Shown here one piece after another: positions 1-8,097 of a stretch of DNA of 64,000 nucleotides (the stretch's first letter is position 1; each line of letters starts with the position of its first letter). The notes under the pieces were generated by a model. The model worked only from the letters and a program-made list of their open reading frames with translations. It did not search any database and was not told the DNA's origin. This DNA comes from Gordonia soli NBRC 108243 (GTDB lineage: Bacteria > Actinomycetota > Actinomycetes > Mycobacteriales > Mycobacteriaceae). The position numbers and the translations under genes are program-made. The stretch lies in assembly GCF_000334455.1 (NCBI RefSeq), contig NZ_BANX01000011.1, positions 372,001-436,000 on the forward strand. Reading direction: 5' to 3'.

Positions 1-215
1 ACGGTGCCGCCGATCATCGCCAGAGCGCCGGTGCCCATCGAGATCTCGGCGATCAGCCGGAGCGTCTCCTTCTTGTACAGGCGGAGGGCCCGCGGGATCG
101 CGACGATGCTGTCCCAGTAGAACAGCGCCTGGTCACCGATCTGGTTCCAGTCTTCACCGGCGCGCTTCACCGCGACGCGCGCGGTGCGCAGTCGGGTCGT
201 GAACGGAAGGACCAT
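1..215 (-). CDS. yrbE4B: Mce4 permease YrbE4B, 5' part only
   Basis: N-terminal part of an MlaE/YrbE-family permease, the inner-membrane partner of Mce proteins; in the Mce4 system it takes part in sterol import. About 71 residues are inside the window and the rest lies beyond base 1. The start is ATG at 213-215, three bases after the stop of yrbE4A, so the two are co-transcribed. The N-terminus has the usual YrbE amphipathic lead (WNQIGDQALFYWDS) before the first permease segment. The assignment to mce4 rather than another mce locus rests on the adjacent hsd4A and fdxD, as in M. tuberculosis Rv3500c-Rv3503c; the mce4A-F genes themselves are off the window. Confidence 0.88.
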   Translation of the reverse strand, partial: MVLPFTTRLRTARVAVKRAGEDWNQIGDQALFYWDSIVAIPRALRLYKKETLRLIAEISMGTGALAMIGGT

Positions 216-218
216 CGA

Positions 219-983
219 TCAGCCCGCCGTCGCCTTGAGACCGACCGCGGTGACCACGACGTTGACGACGAAGAGCGCCATGAACGAGTACACGACGGTC
301 TCGTTGACAGCGTCACCGACACCCTTCGCGCCTCCCTTGACGTTCAGCCCCTGGTAACAGCCGACCAAGCCGGCGAAGAGACCGAACAGCGCGGCCTTGA
401 CCATGGAGATCATCAGCTCGCCGAAGCCGGTGAGCAACGTCAGATTAGCGACAAACGCACCCGGGTTCACATCCTGCAGGTACACGGAGAACATGAAGCC
501 GCCGCCGATGCCGATCGTGCAGACGAGACTGTTCAGCAGCACGGCGACGCCGGTGGAGGCGACGATCCGGGGAACCACGAGTCGATGGATCGGGTTGATG
601 CCGAGGACCTTCATCGCGTCGATCTCCTCGCGGATGGTCCGGGCACCGAGATCGGCGCAGATCGCGGTCGCTCCGGCACCGGCGACGATGAGCACGGTGA
701 CGATCGGGCCGATCTGGGTGATCGTGCCGAGCGCGGCACCCGCGCCCGAGAGATCCTGGGCGCCGATCTCACGGAGAAGGATGTTGAGGGTGAAGCTCAC
801 CAGCACGGTGAAGGGGATCGCCACGAGAAGCGTGGGCACCATCGACACGCGGGCGATGGCCCACGACTGTTCGGTCGTCTCGCGCCATTGGAACGGGCGA
901 CGGAACAGTTCGCGCACCGACTCCACACCGAGCGCGACGAAGTCCCCGACGCCTCCCAGAGGCGCAGCCAGCTTGCCTGCCAC
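219..983 (-). CDS. yrbE4A: Mce4 permease YrbE4A
   Basis: A 254-residue integral-membrane permease of the MlaE/YrbE family, the normal family length. Several hydrophobic segments are visible (around residues 45-70, 85-110, 140-170, 190-215 and 225-250), with the conserved central stretch TAICADLGARTIREEIDAM and the VPRIVA segment that follow the MlaE pattern. With YrbE4B and an ATPase supplied elsewhere it should drive Mce4 sterol uptake. The start is GTG at 983 with an AAGGAGA ribosome-binding site five bases upstream. It lies 58 bp downstream of hsd4A on the same strand and is probably expressed from the KstR-controlled hsd4A promoter. Confidence 0.93.
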   Translation of the reverse strand: MAGKLAAPLGGVGDFVALGVESVRELFRRPFQWRETTEQSWAIARVSMVPTLLVAIPFTVLVSFTLNILLREIGAQDLSGAGAALGTITQIGPIVTVLIVAGAGATAICADLGARTIREEIDAMKVLGINPIHRLVVPRIVASTGVAVLLNSLVCTIGIGGGFMFSVYLQDVNPGAFVANLTLLTGFGELMISMVKAALFGLFAGLVGCYQGLNVKGGAKGVGDAVNETVVYSFMALFVVNVVVTAVGLKATAG

Positions 984-1041
984 CAGCTCTCCTTACCCCC
1001 GGACCACCGCGAACTTATCACGCACGACGACGACCAGTGGG

Positions 1042-1932
1042 TCAGTTGACCAGCGCGCTTGCTGAGAAAGTGCGACCGGGGTCCCGGTCGGCGAAGTGGC
1101 TGCTCAGAGCCTTGTTCAGGTCATCGGAATCCCATGCCGAACCCTCGGCTGTGAACACCTTGTCGACGGTCGGCGCGGCCATCACCATCACCTGTGGACC
1201 GTAGACCACGAACACTTGTCCGTTGACGTCGGAGGAGCCCGGACCCGCCAGGAACGTGACCAAGCGCACCACGTGTTCGGGCGCCAGCGGATCGACGCCG
1301 TCGGTGGGTGCGTCACCGAACACATCGGCGGTCATCGCCGTGCGGGCGCGCGGGCAGATGACGTTCGCACGCACCCCGTATCGGTTGAGCACTCGGGACG
1401 CCGACAGCGTCAACGCGGTGATACCCGCCTTGGCCGCGCCGTAGTTCGCCTGCCCCTCGGGTCCGAGCAATCCGGCTTCCGACGAAGTGTTGACGATCCG
1501 GCCGTACACCGGCTCGCCCGCTGCCTTGGACGCCGACCGCCAGTACGCGGCGGCATCACGCGTCAGCAGGAAATGCCCGCGCAGGTGGACCCGGATGACG
1601 AGATCCCAGTCGTCGTCGCTGAGGTTGAACAGCATCCGGTCGCGTACGACGCCCGCGTTGTTCACGACGATGTGCAGGCCACCGAGGTCTTCGGTTGCGG
1701 TACGCAGGATCTCGGTGGCGGTCGATGCCTCGGAGATGTCGCCGGCGACCGGCACTGCGGTGCCACCCGCCGAGGTGATCGTGTCGATCACGTCGCTGCT
1801 CTCGAGCGCGCCGGCGAGGTCGTTGACGATGACCGTCGCACCCTCGGCGGCGAGCCCGATGGCCTCCGCCCGACCGAGACCCGCGCCGGCTCCGGTGACG
1901 ACCGCGACCCGACCTTCCACAGACTGACCCAC
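1042..1932 (-). CDS. hsd4A: SDR-family 17-beta/3-hydroxyacyl-CoA dehydrogenase Hsd4A
   Basis: A 296-residue short-chain dehydrogenase. The N-terminal Rossmann motif TGAGAGLGR lies near residues 14-22, NNAG near 91-94, and the catalytic Ser-Tyr-Lys set is visible as NTSS followed by YGAAK. Family members act on steroid side-chain 3-hydroxyacyl-CoAs and/or the 17-hydroxyl. Its place directly upstream of yrbE4A matches Rv3502c. A perfect KstR box at 1959-1972, 27 bases upstream of the start, suggests it heads the mce4 operon and is induced by cholesterol-derived CoA thioesters. The substrate is inferred from synteny, not from the sequence alone. Confidence 0.9.
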   Translation of the reverse strand: MGQSVEGRVAVVTGAGAGLGRAEAIGLAAEGATVIVNDLAGALESSDVIDTITSAGGTAVPVAGDISEASTATEILRTATEDLGGLHIVVNNAGVVRDRMLFNLSDDDWDLVIRVHLRGHFLLTRDAAAYWRSASKAAGEPVYGRIVNTSSEAGLLGPEGQANYGAAKAGITALTLSASRVLNRYGVRANVICPRARTAMTADVFGDAPTDGVDPLAPEHVVRLVTFLAGPGSSDVNGQVFVVYGPQVMVMAAPTVDKVFTAEGSAWDSDDLNKALSSHFADRDPGRTFSASALVN

Positions 1933-1958
1933 CGAGTTCCTCCCTGAGATCTCAAAAC

Positions 1959-1972
1959 TAGAACTTGTTCTA
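1959..1972. promoter_or_regulatory. KstR operator upstream of hsd4A-mce4
   Basis: TAGAACTTGTTCTA fits the KstR consensus TnnAACnnGTTnnA exactly and is fully palindromic apart from the centre. It lies just upstream of hsd4A and downstream of fdxD, so it should control the leftward hsd4A-yrbE4A-yrbE4B transcript. Confidence 0.9.
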
Positions 1973-2023
1973 GCACGTTACCTGTCGGGAGCGAAACTCC
2001 GTGTGGAATTCAGTCGTTACGTC

Positions 2024-2212
2024 TCATTCCAGGGAGAGCGCCGACTTCGGGCAGTTGGCCACCACCTGGCGCAGCTCCTCCTCACGTCCCTCTGGAACCT
2101 CCTCGGCGAGAATTACCAGGTAGTCGTTGTCGTCGAGGTCGAACACATCGGGGGCCATGCCCACACAGATGGCGTTGGACTCGCACAGGTCGAAATCTGC
2201 CTTGATTCGCAT
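2024..2212 (-). CDS. fdxD: 3Fe-4S-type ferredoxin FdxD
   Basis: A 62-residue small ferredoxin. The Cys at residue 10, a second at 16 (C-x5-C) and the late CP pair near residue 54 are the three ligands of a single [3Fe-4S] cluster, as in P450-partner ferredoxins of actinobacteria. It may pass electrons to CYP125 or another steroid oxygenase. The start is ATG 2212 behind an excellent AGGAGGGG ribosome-binding site. Orthologue by position of Rv3503c. It is divergent from fadE26 and shares the KstR box at 2267-2280. Confidence 0.9.
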   Translation of the reverse strand: MRIKADFDLCESNAICVGMAPDVFDLDDNDYLVILAEEVPEGREEELRQVVANCPKSALSLE

Positions 2213-2266
2213 ACAGACCCCTCCTACGGGATAGGGCGGCTAGTTGACGGGCTGTGTCCAACAGGT

Positions 2267-2280
2267 TAGAACGTGTTTCA
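2267..2280. promoter_or_regulatory. KstR operator between fdxD and fadE26
   Basis: TAGAACGTGTTTCA matches TnnAACnnGTTnnA at every fixed position. It sits 55 bp from the fdxD start and 57 bp from the fadE26 start, so one operator can govern both divergent transcripts. Confidence 0.9.
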
Positions 2281-2336
2281 GAAGTTGGCGAGTGGCAGCC
2301 CCCCGCCGAACCCCTTCGACCGTCACGGAGCCCCCG

Positions 2337-3539
2337 ATGCGCATCGCCTACACCGACCACCAGGCCGAGCTCCGGCGAGAGCTGCGGACGTACTTCGGAC
2401 AGCTCATGACCGACGAGCGTCGCGCCGCTCTGACCGGCGGCGACGGTGAGATCGGCGAGGGCGACGCATACCGCGACGTGGTCCGCCAGATGGGAGCCGA
2501 CGGCTGGCTGGCGCTGGGCTGGCCGACGGAGTACGGCGGCCAGGATCGGTCGATGATGGACCAGCTCATCTTCACCGACGAGGCTGCCATCGCCGGCGCG
2601 CCGGTCCCCTTCCTGACCATCAATTCCGTGGCGCCGACGATCATGCACTACGGCACCGACGAGCAGAAGGCGTTCTTCCTCCCGAAGATCGCCGCGGGCG
2701 ACCTGCACTTCTCGATCGGCTATTCGGAGCCCGGCGCGGGTACCGACCTCGCGAACCTGCGGACCACGGCGATCCGCGACGGTGACGACTACGTCATCAA
2801 CGGTCAGAAGATGTGGACCAGCCTGGTCCAGTACGCCGACTACATCTGGCTGGCGTGTCGCACCGACCCGACCTCGCTCGAGCCCGGCGGGAAGAAGCAC
2901 AAGGGCATTTCGATGATCATCGTGCCTGCCGACGCCGAGGGTTTCTCCTATACGCCGGTGCACACGATGTCGGGCGTGGACACGTCGGCCACCTACTACT
3001 CCGATGTGCGGGTGCCGGTCTCGGCCCGGGTCGGCGAGGAGGGCGGTGGCTGGCCGCTGGTGACCAACCAGCTCAACCACGAGCGGGTGGCGCTCTGCAG
3101 TGCGGCGCCCATCCAGACCGCGCTGCGTGAGACGGTCGCCTGGGCACAGCAGACCAAGACCGGCGACGGTCAGCGGGTGATCGACGCGGAGTGGGTGCAG
3201 GCCAACCTCGCCCGGGTCCACGCCAAGGTCGAGTTCCTCAAGCTCATCAACTGGAAGATCGCCTCGGCGGCCGCGTCCGGTGGTGCACCGAGTCCGGCCG
3301 ACGCGTCGGCGACCAAGGTGTTCGGCACCGAGTTCGCCACCGAGGCCTACCGGCTGCTGATGGAGGTGGTCGGTCCCGCCGCCACCCTGCGTCAGGGGTC
3401 CCCGGGAGCGCACCTGCAGGGCCGGCTCGAGCGGTTCCAGCGCTCGTCGCTGATCCTCACCTTCGGTGGTGGCACCAACGAGGTCCAGCGCGACATCATC
3501 TCGATGCTGGCGCTCGGACTCCCCCACCAGCGTCGATGA
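2337..3539 (+). CDS. fadE26: Acyl-CoA dehydrogenase FadE26 (ChsE4-type subunit)
   Basis: A 400-residue acyl-CoA dehydrogenase. The central GYSEPGAGTDLANLRT motif and the C-terminal FGGGTNEVQRDII motif are the standard FAD/substrate signatures. In mycobacteria FadE26 pairs with FadE27 as the alpha2-beta2 ChsE4-ChsE5 enzyme that oxidises steroid side-chain acyl-CoAs. I chose ATG 2337, giving MRIAYTDHQ, because GGAG precedes it and the protein then aligns with the family start; an upstream in-frame ATG at 2244 would run through the operator. First gene of fadE26-fadE27-fadD17, the same order as Rv3504-Rv3506. Confidence 0.92.
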   Translation: MRIAYTDHQAELRRELRTYFGQLMTDERRAALTGGDGEIGEGDAYRDVVRQMGADGWLALGWPTEYGGQDRSMMDQLIFTDEAAIAGAPVPFLTINSVAPTIMHYGTDEQKAFFLPKIAAGDLHFSIGYSEPGAGTDLANLRTTAIRDGDDYVINGQKMWTSLVQYADYIWLACRTDPTSLEPGGKKHKGISMIIVPADAEGFSYTPVHTMSGVDTSATYYSDVRVPVSARVGEEGGGWPLVTNQLNHERVALCSAAPIQTALRETVAWAQQTKTGDGQRVIDAEWVQANLARVHAKVEFLKLINWKIASAAASGGAPSPADASATKVFGTEFATEAYRLLMEVVGPAATLRQGSPGAHLQGRLERFQRSSLILTFGGGTNEVQRDIISMLALGLPHQRR

Positions 3540-3583
3540 ACCCGACGATCGCCCATCCGGACTTCCACAGCGAGGACTAGACC

Positions 3584-4732
3584 ATGGACTTCACCCTTCC
3601 CGAGACCGGCACCGACGTCGCCACCCTCGCCCGCGACATCGCCACCAAGGTGAGCACATCCGACCGGGTCGCCGAGCTCGAGACCACCGGGGCACCGATC
3701 GACGCGGACCTGTGGCGCGAACTCGGAGCCGCCGGCCTGCTCGGCCTGGAGCTCGCCTCCGCCGACCTCGGTGACGCCGGTGGTGACCTCACCGCCATCG
3801 AGAACCTCGCCGTGGCCGAGCAGCTCGGCCGCGTCCTCGCACGTGTCCCCTTCGGCCCCCACGCGATCGCGGCAGCCCCCGTCATCGCCCGCCGTGCGGA
3901 CACCGACCTCCGGGCATCGCTCCTGGGGCGCTCCGCCACCGGTGAGACAGTGCTGACGGTCGCCTTCGAGGAGGACCTCGGTGTCGAGCCGACTTCTCCG
4001 ACGACGACGCTGACCGCGCGGGACGGCGGACACATCGTGTCGGGCACCAAAGTCGACGTGCCCTACGCAAGTGCGGCAGATGTGTTCCTGGTCAACGTGA
4101 TCGGCCCCGACGGTGCGCGCGTCGTCGTCATCCGATCCGACGATCCGGGTGTCACGGTCACCGACACCCGGACGACCGGACTGACACCGACGGCGCAACT
4201 CGAGCTCGTCGATGTCGCCGTCGGCGACGACCGGCTGCTCAGCGGCGGGAGCGATGCGATCACCGATGTCGCCGACCGGCTGACCCTGGCGATCTGTGCC
4301 GACCAGTCGGGTGCGGTCCAGCGCGCATTGGAACTCACCGCCGAGTACGCCCGCGAGCGTGAGCAGTTCGGCAAACCGATCGGATCGTTCCAGGCGGTCG
4401 CCCAACGCCTGGCCGACGGGTACATCGACGCCCAGGGCCTGAAACTGACCACCACCCAGGCGACCTGGCTGCTGTCGCGCACCGAGGTCGACGGGCCGGA
4501 CGAGGTCGACGGTGATCTCGCGACCGCGATCCAGACCGCCAAGTTCTGGGCCACCGAGGCAGGCCACCGCGTCGCGCACACCGCGGTCCACGTGCACGGC
4601 GGCGTCGGTCTGGACACCAGCCATCCGGTCCACCGATACTTCCTCCGCGCCAAACAGAACGAGTTCGCGCTCGGAAGCGCGCCGATCACCTTGCGCCGCA
4701 TAGGTCGGGTCCTGGCGGCGCAACCGGTGTGA
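3584..4732 (+). CDS. fadE27: Acyl-CoA dehydrogenase FadE27 (ChsE5-type subunit)
   Basis: A 382-residue acyl-CoA dehydrogenase-like subunit, the expected partner of FadE26 in a heterotetrameric side-chain dehydrogenase. The C-terminal half carries the helical domain signature (YAREREQFGKPIGSFQAV) and a late VHVHGGVGLDTSHPVHR stretch; the N-terminal half is more diverged, as usual for ChsE partner subunits. The start ATG 3584 has GAGG eight bases upstream. It lies 44 bp after fadE26 and overlaps fadD17 by GTGA, so all three should be translated from one mRNA. Confidence 0.9.
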   Translation: MDFTLPETGTDVATLARDIATKVSTSDRVAELETTGAPIDADLWRELGAAGLLGLELASADLGDAGGDLTAIENLAVAEQLGRVLARVPFGPHAIAAAPVIARRADTDLRASLLGRSATGETVLTVAFEEDLGVEPTSPTTTLTARDGGHIVSGTKVDVPYASAADVFLVNVIGPDGARVVVIRSDDPGVTVTDTRTTGLTPTAQLELVDVAVGDDRLLSGGSDAITDVADRLTLAICADQSGAVQRALELTAEYAREREQFGKPIGSFQAVAQRLADGYIDAQGLKLTTTQATWLLSRTEVDGPDEVDGDLATAIQTAKFWATEAGHRVAHTAVHVHGGVGLDTSHPVHRYFLRAKQNEFALGSAPITLRRIGRVLAAQPV

Positions 4733-6336
4733 GTCACCCCGCCGCCGACCCGCGGTCCGACACACGCCCGGCCGACGTCGGGTGCCTGCTCGCCGCGATC
4801 GCGGAGTCGGACACGAACGGCCTCTACCACGAGAACGGCTTCGTCTCGTGGCGAGAACACCTGCGCCGCTCGGACACCCGTGCTCGCGCCCTGCGCGGCT
4901 TGCTGGCACCCGACCGTCCGGCGCACGTCGGGCTACTGCTCGAGAACGTCCCGGAGTTCAGCTATCTCGTGGTCGCCGCCGTCCTCGGACGGAGTGTGGT
5001 GGTGGGTCTCAACACGACCCGGCGCGGTGGCGCGCTGGCCGCCGACATCGCGCTGGCCGAATGCCAGGTGGTCGTGGTGGAAGCCGCCACTCGGGACCTG
5101 TTGTCGGGAATCGACTTGCCCGGGGTACAGATCGTCGACATCGACGACGACCGGTGGTCGGAGCTGCTCGCCACGGCTGAAGTCGACGTCGATTCGGTTC
5201 CGGGAGCCGGCGCAAATGTCGGGGCGGGCCGATCGTCGGTGACCATCCCGACGGCCGACCCCGACGATCTGCTGATGCTCATCTTCACGTCGGGCACCAC
5301 GGGTGATCCCAAGGCCGTCCGGTGTACGCACCGCACATTCACCGGCGCGGGCCGGATGTTGGCCGACCGCTTCGGGATCGGATCATCGGACACCGTCTAC
5401 CTGTCGATGCCGATGTTCCACTCCAACGCGATGATCGCCGGATGGTCGGTGGCGGTGGCCGGCGGAGCTTCCGTGGCGCTGCGGCGACGATTCTCTGCGA
5501 GCGCATTCCTCGCCGACGTCCGCCGCCACGGGGTCACCTATGCCAACTACGTCGGCAAACCGCTGAACTACATCCTCGCGACCGAGGAGCGTGCCGACGA
5601 TGCCGACAACCCGTTGCGCATCGTCTACGGAAACGAGGCATCGGCGCGCGACCGTCGACGATTCGCCGATCGGTTCGGATGCACCGTCGTGGACGGCTTC
5701 GGGTCGACCGAAGGTGGCGTGGCCATCACCCGCACACCGGACACGCCCGATGACGCGCTCGGGCCGTTGCGACCACCGAATGCGATCATCGACGTCGAGA
5801 CCGGAGATCGTCTGCCGTCCGGCCGAATCGGCGAGATCGTCAATCTGTCGGGACCCGGCCTGTTCAGCGGGTACCACCGCGACGAAGCGTCGACGGCCGA
5901 CCGTCTTCGCGACGGGATCTACCACACCGGCGACCTCGGCTGGGTCGACGACGACGGCTACGTCCACTTCGCCGGGCGTCTCGGCGACTGGTTGCGCGTC
6001 GACGGCGAGAACCTCGGCACCGGCCCCATCGAACGAATCCTGGTGCGCCACCCGGCGGTCCGCCAGGCGGCCGTCTACGGGGTGCCGGTCGAGATCGGTG
6101 ACGAGGTGGCCGCGGTCCTGGTGACCGACGGCATCGACCCCGAGGAGTTCAGCTGCTTCCTCGGCGCGCAGACCGACCTGGGTCCCAAGCAGTGGCCGCA
6201 TCGGGTGCGTTTGGTCGACAGCCTGCCCGACACCGCCACCTTCAAGACCGTCAAACGCGAACTCCGACAGGATGACACGCCCTTCACCTGGTATCGGGAG
6301 TCGGGGACGCAGCACTTCGTCGCCTTTCGGGCGTGA
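4729..6336 (+). CDS. fadD17: Steroid acyl-CoA synthetase FadD17
   Basis: A 535-residue AMP-forming acyl-CoA ligase. The ATP-binding motif LIFTSGTTGDPKAV (about residue 183) and the YHTGDLGWVDDDGY motif are intact. FadD17 enzymes activate partly shortened steroid side-chain carboxylates with CoA. The GTG start overlaps the fadE27 stop (GTGA), indicating translational coupling. The expected C-terminal lysine region is present (TFKTVKRELR). Identification rests on family motifs and on the conserved fadE26-fadE27-fadD17 order; side-chain length preference cannot be read from the sequence. Confidence 0.88.
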   Translation: MSHPAADPRSDTRPADVGCLLAAIAESDTNGLYHENGFVSWREHLRRSDTRARALRGLLAPDRPAHVGLLLENVPEFSYLVVAAVLGRSVVVGLNTTRRGGALAADIALAECQVVVVEAATRDLLSGIDLPGVQIVDIDDDRWSELLATAEVDVDSVPGAGANVGAGRSSVTIPTADPDDLLMLIFTSGTTGDPKAVRCTHRTFTGAGRMLADRFGIGSSDTVYLSMPMFHSNAMIAGWSVAVAGGASVALRRRFSASAFLADVRRHGVTYANYVGKPLNYILATEERADDADNPLRIVYGNEASARDRRRFADRFGCTVVDGFGSTEGGVAITRTPDTPDDALGPLRPPNAIIDVETGDRLPSGRIGEIVNLSGPGLFSGYHRDEASTADRLRDGIYHTGDLGWVDDDGYVHFAGRLGDWLRVDGENLGTGPIERILVRHPAVRQAAVYGVPVEIGDEVAAVLVTDGIDPEEFSCFLGAQTDLGPKQWPHRVRLVDSLPDTATFKTVKRELRQDDTPFTWYRESGTQHFVAFRA

Positions 6337-6370
6337 GTGGTTCGGGCCGGCCGGCGTGTCCGGCTGGCCT

Positions 6371-6415
6371 GGGCGGCTAGGGCGGCCAGGGCGGCCAGGG
6401 CGGCCAGGGCGGCCA
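6371..6415. repeat. 9-bp tandem repeat, five units
   Basis: Five head-to-tail copies of GGGCGGCCA; the first reads GGGCGGCTA. It begins 35 bp after the fadD17 stop and runs directly into a 57-bp palindromic repeat. Confidence 0.9.
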
Positions 6416-6486
6416 AAAACTGCCGCCCAGTGATGGGGCGCGTGGATATTGCACGCGGCCCGGCGCTCCGCGGCAGATTGTGGACA
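6416..6486. repeat. 57-bp palindromic repeat, copy A
   Basis: The stem-loop spans 6420-6476: two 25-base arms starting CTGCCGCCCAG and ending GCGGCAG around a 7-base loop GATATTG. It is flanked by AAAA on the left and ATTGTGGACA on the right, as in copy B. Arm pairing is imperfect in this copy. Homologous to 6780-6850 and, more distantly, to 62490-62546. Confidence 0.88.
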
Positions 6487-6656
6487 CGGTTCAACCGCCC
6501 CGAAAACCACCCCGCGCCAACCGAACCCACCCGACAGATGGCGCCCGCTGCCAATACGGTCGCATCCCCGCGCTGACGGGCGGATTGCGGTGAGTCCCGG
6601 ACAGATCCCCCGGCACCCCGGCGAACGGCCCCCGCCCCCGATCCCCGCCCCCGATC

Positions 6657-6733
6657 CGCCCGAAATCTGTACACCAGCGGCGAGCCATCGACATATCGTC
6701 AACGCCTCAGCGCTGACGTACAGATTTCGGGCG
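6657..6733. repeat. 23-bp inverted repeat with 31-base loop
   Basis: Arms 6657-6679 and 6711-6733 pair at 21 of 23 positions; each contains CGCCCGAAATCTGTAC or its complement. It lies between the two 57-bp repeat copies. It could act as a terminator for fadD17 or be another mobile palindromic unit. Confidence 0.85.
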
Positions 6734-6779
6734 ATGAACGGGGAGGCGTCGGCCGGCTCCGAAACCGACCCCCTCACCC

Positions 6780-6850
6780 AAAACTGCCGCCCAGCGATGG
6801 GTCGCGTGGATATTGCACGCGCCCCACCGCTGGACGGCAGATTGTGGACA
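6780..6850. repeat. 57-bp palindromic repeat, copy B
   Basis: The best-paired copy: the 25-base arms at 6784-6808 and 6816-6840 match at 22 of 25 positions around the loop GATATTG. The flanks AAAACTGCC and GGCAGATTGTGGACA are the same as in copy A. Confidence 0.9.
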
Positions 6851-6946
6851 GGCCCGGCCCCGGCAACAGACCCAGACGACAGGTCCCGGACTCAGCACCG
6901 AAGACGAACCCCGGAACCTGCCCTCAGAAGACAGCCGCCCCCGACC

Positions 6947-8080
6947 TCACTCGGCAGTCTTCGACAACCGCGCAACCGCCTGCTCGTACTCGCTGACGAG
7001 GTCGGCGATGAGTTCGGCGACCGGGGTGATCGCGTTCAGCCGACCGACGATCTGTCCGGCGGGCATCGCGACCACCGACGGATCGTGCGCCTGGGAGATA
7101 CGCGCGTGAGCATCGCCGACGAGCAGGTTCTGCAGTGGCATCGGCAGCGGCTCGGGGGCGTTCTCGGCATCCCACGCGTCGGTCCATGCGGTCTTGAGCA
7201 GACGGGCCGGTTTGCCGGAGTAGATGCGCCGACGCACGGTGTCGCGCGAGGTCGCCTTCAGCAGCGCCTGCTGGATGACGGTCGGGCCACCCTCCGCCGA
7301 CGCCCCCAGCTGGTACTCGGCCGCGGTCAGCCAGTAGGTGCCCATCCAGACGCCCTGCGCTCCGAGAGCCAGCGCAGCGGCGATCTGCCGACCGCTGCCC
7401 ACACCGCCGGCGGCCAGCACCGGCGCCCGGTCGCCGACGGCGTCGACCAACTCGGGCCACAGGATCATCGACGTCACCTCACCCGTGTGGCCGCCACCCT
7501 CGTGGCCCTGGGCGATGACGATGTCCACGCCGGCATCGACGTGGTGCATCGCGTGCTCACGCGCCCCCGCCAGCGCGGCGACGGCGACGCCGTTGTCGTG
7601 CGAGATCTGGATGACGTCCTCGGGCGGCGAGCCGAGCGCGTTGGCGATCAGCTTGATCTGCCCATACTTTCGCGTGTGCTCCATCGCTACGTCGACGTGC
7701 GAGCGCGCCACCGAGTGCAACCAACCCAGCACGCCGGTGTTCACTCGGTCGCCGTCCGGCAGCGGCGGGACGCCCAGGTCGTCGAGCGTGCGCTCGACGA
7801 AGGCACGATGCTCCGGCGGGATCATCGCGTCGAGGTCGACCTTGCTGCCCTCGGTCGGGATCTTCGCCGGCATCACGATGTCGACGCCGAAGGGCTTGCC
7901 GTCGGTGTTCTCGTGCATCCACTCCAGGACGCCGTCGAGTTCCTCGGGCTCGTTGAAACGCACGCAGCCCAGCACGCCGAGGCCACCGGCCCGGCTGATC
8001 GCCGCGGCGACGTGCTCGGAGGGCGTGAAGCCGAAGATCGGGTATTCAATGCCGAACTTCTCGGTCAGATCTGTACGCAT
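6947..8080 (-). CDS. Nitronate monooxygenase-like FMN protein (NPD family)
   Basis: A 377-residue TIM-barrel flavoprotein of the nitropropane-dioxygenase/nitronate-monooxygenase family. The FMN/phosphate motifs IAQGHEGGGHTG (about residue 202) and VLAAGGVGSGRQIAAALALGAQGVWMG are clear. It starts at ATG 8080, 18 bp after the fadD19 stop, so it is the second gene of a fadD19 operon. The same family includes IpdC, encoded later in this window, so a flavin-dependent enoyl/keto steroid-CoA reductase role is as plausible as nitronate oxidation. The true substrate is unknown. Confidence 0.82.
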   Translation of the reverse strand: MRTDLTEKFGIEYPIFGFTPSEHVAAAISRAGGLGVLGCVRFNEPEELDGVLEWMHENTDGKPFGVDIVMPAKIPTEGSKVDLDAMIPPEHRAFVERTLDDLGVPPLPDGDRVNTGVLGWLHSVARSHVDVAMEHTRKYGQIKLIANALGSPPEDVIQISHDNGVAVAALAGAREHAMHHVDAGVDIVIAQGHEGGGHTGEVTSMILWPELVDAVGDRAPVLAAGGVGSGRQIAAALALGAQGVWMGTYWLTAAEYQLGASAEGGPTVIQQALLKATSRDTVRRRIYSGKPARLLKTAWTDAWDAENAPEPLPMPLQNLLVGDAHARISQAHDPSVVAMPAGQIVGRLNAITPVAELIADLVSEYEQAVARLSKTAE

Positions 8081-8097
8081 GTCGTCCTGTCCTCTGG

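Larger units (their letters stand above)
6337..6946. other. 610-bp repeat-rich intergenic region
   Basis: No convincing gene lies between the convergent fadD17 and the nitronate-monooxygenase-like gene. The stretch holds a 9-bp tandem repeat (6371-6415), two copies of a 57-bp palindromic repeat (6416-6486 and 6780-6850), and a long inverted repeat (6657-6733). Open frames here lack a ribosome-binding site and are dominated by Pro/Arg composition. Confidence 0.75.

Noticed and set aside
2082..3527. 481-codon minus-strand frame across fadE26
   Set aside because: Antisense of a clear acyl-CoA dehydrogenase gene; no family resemblance.
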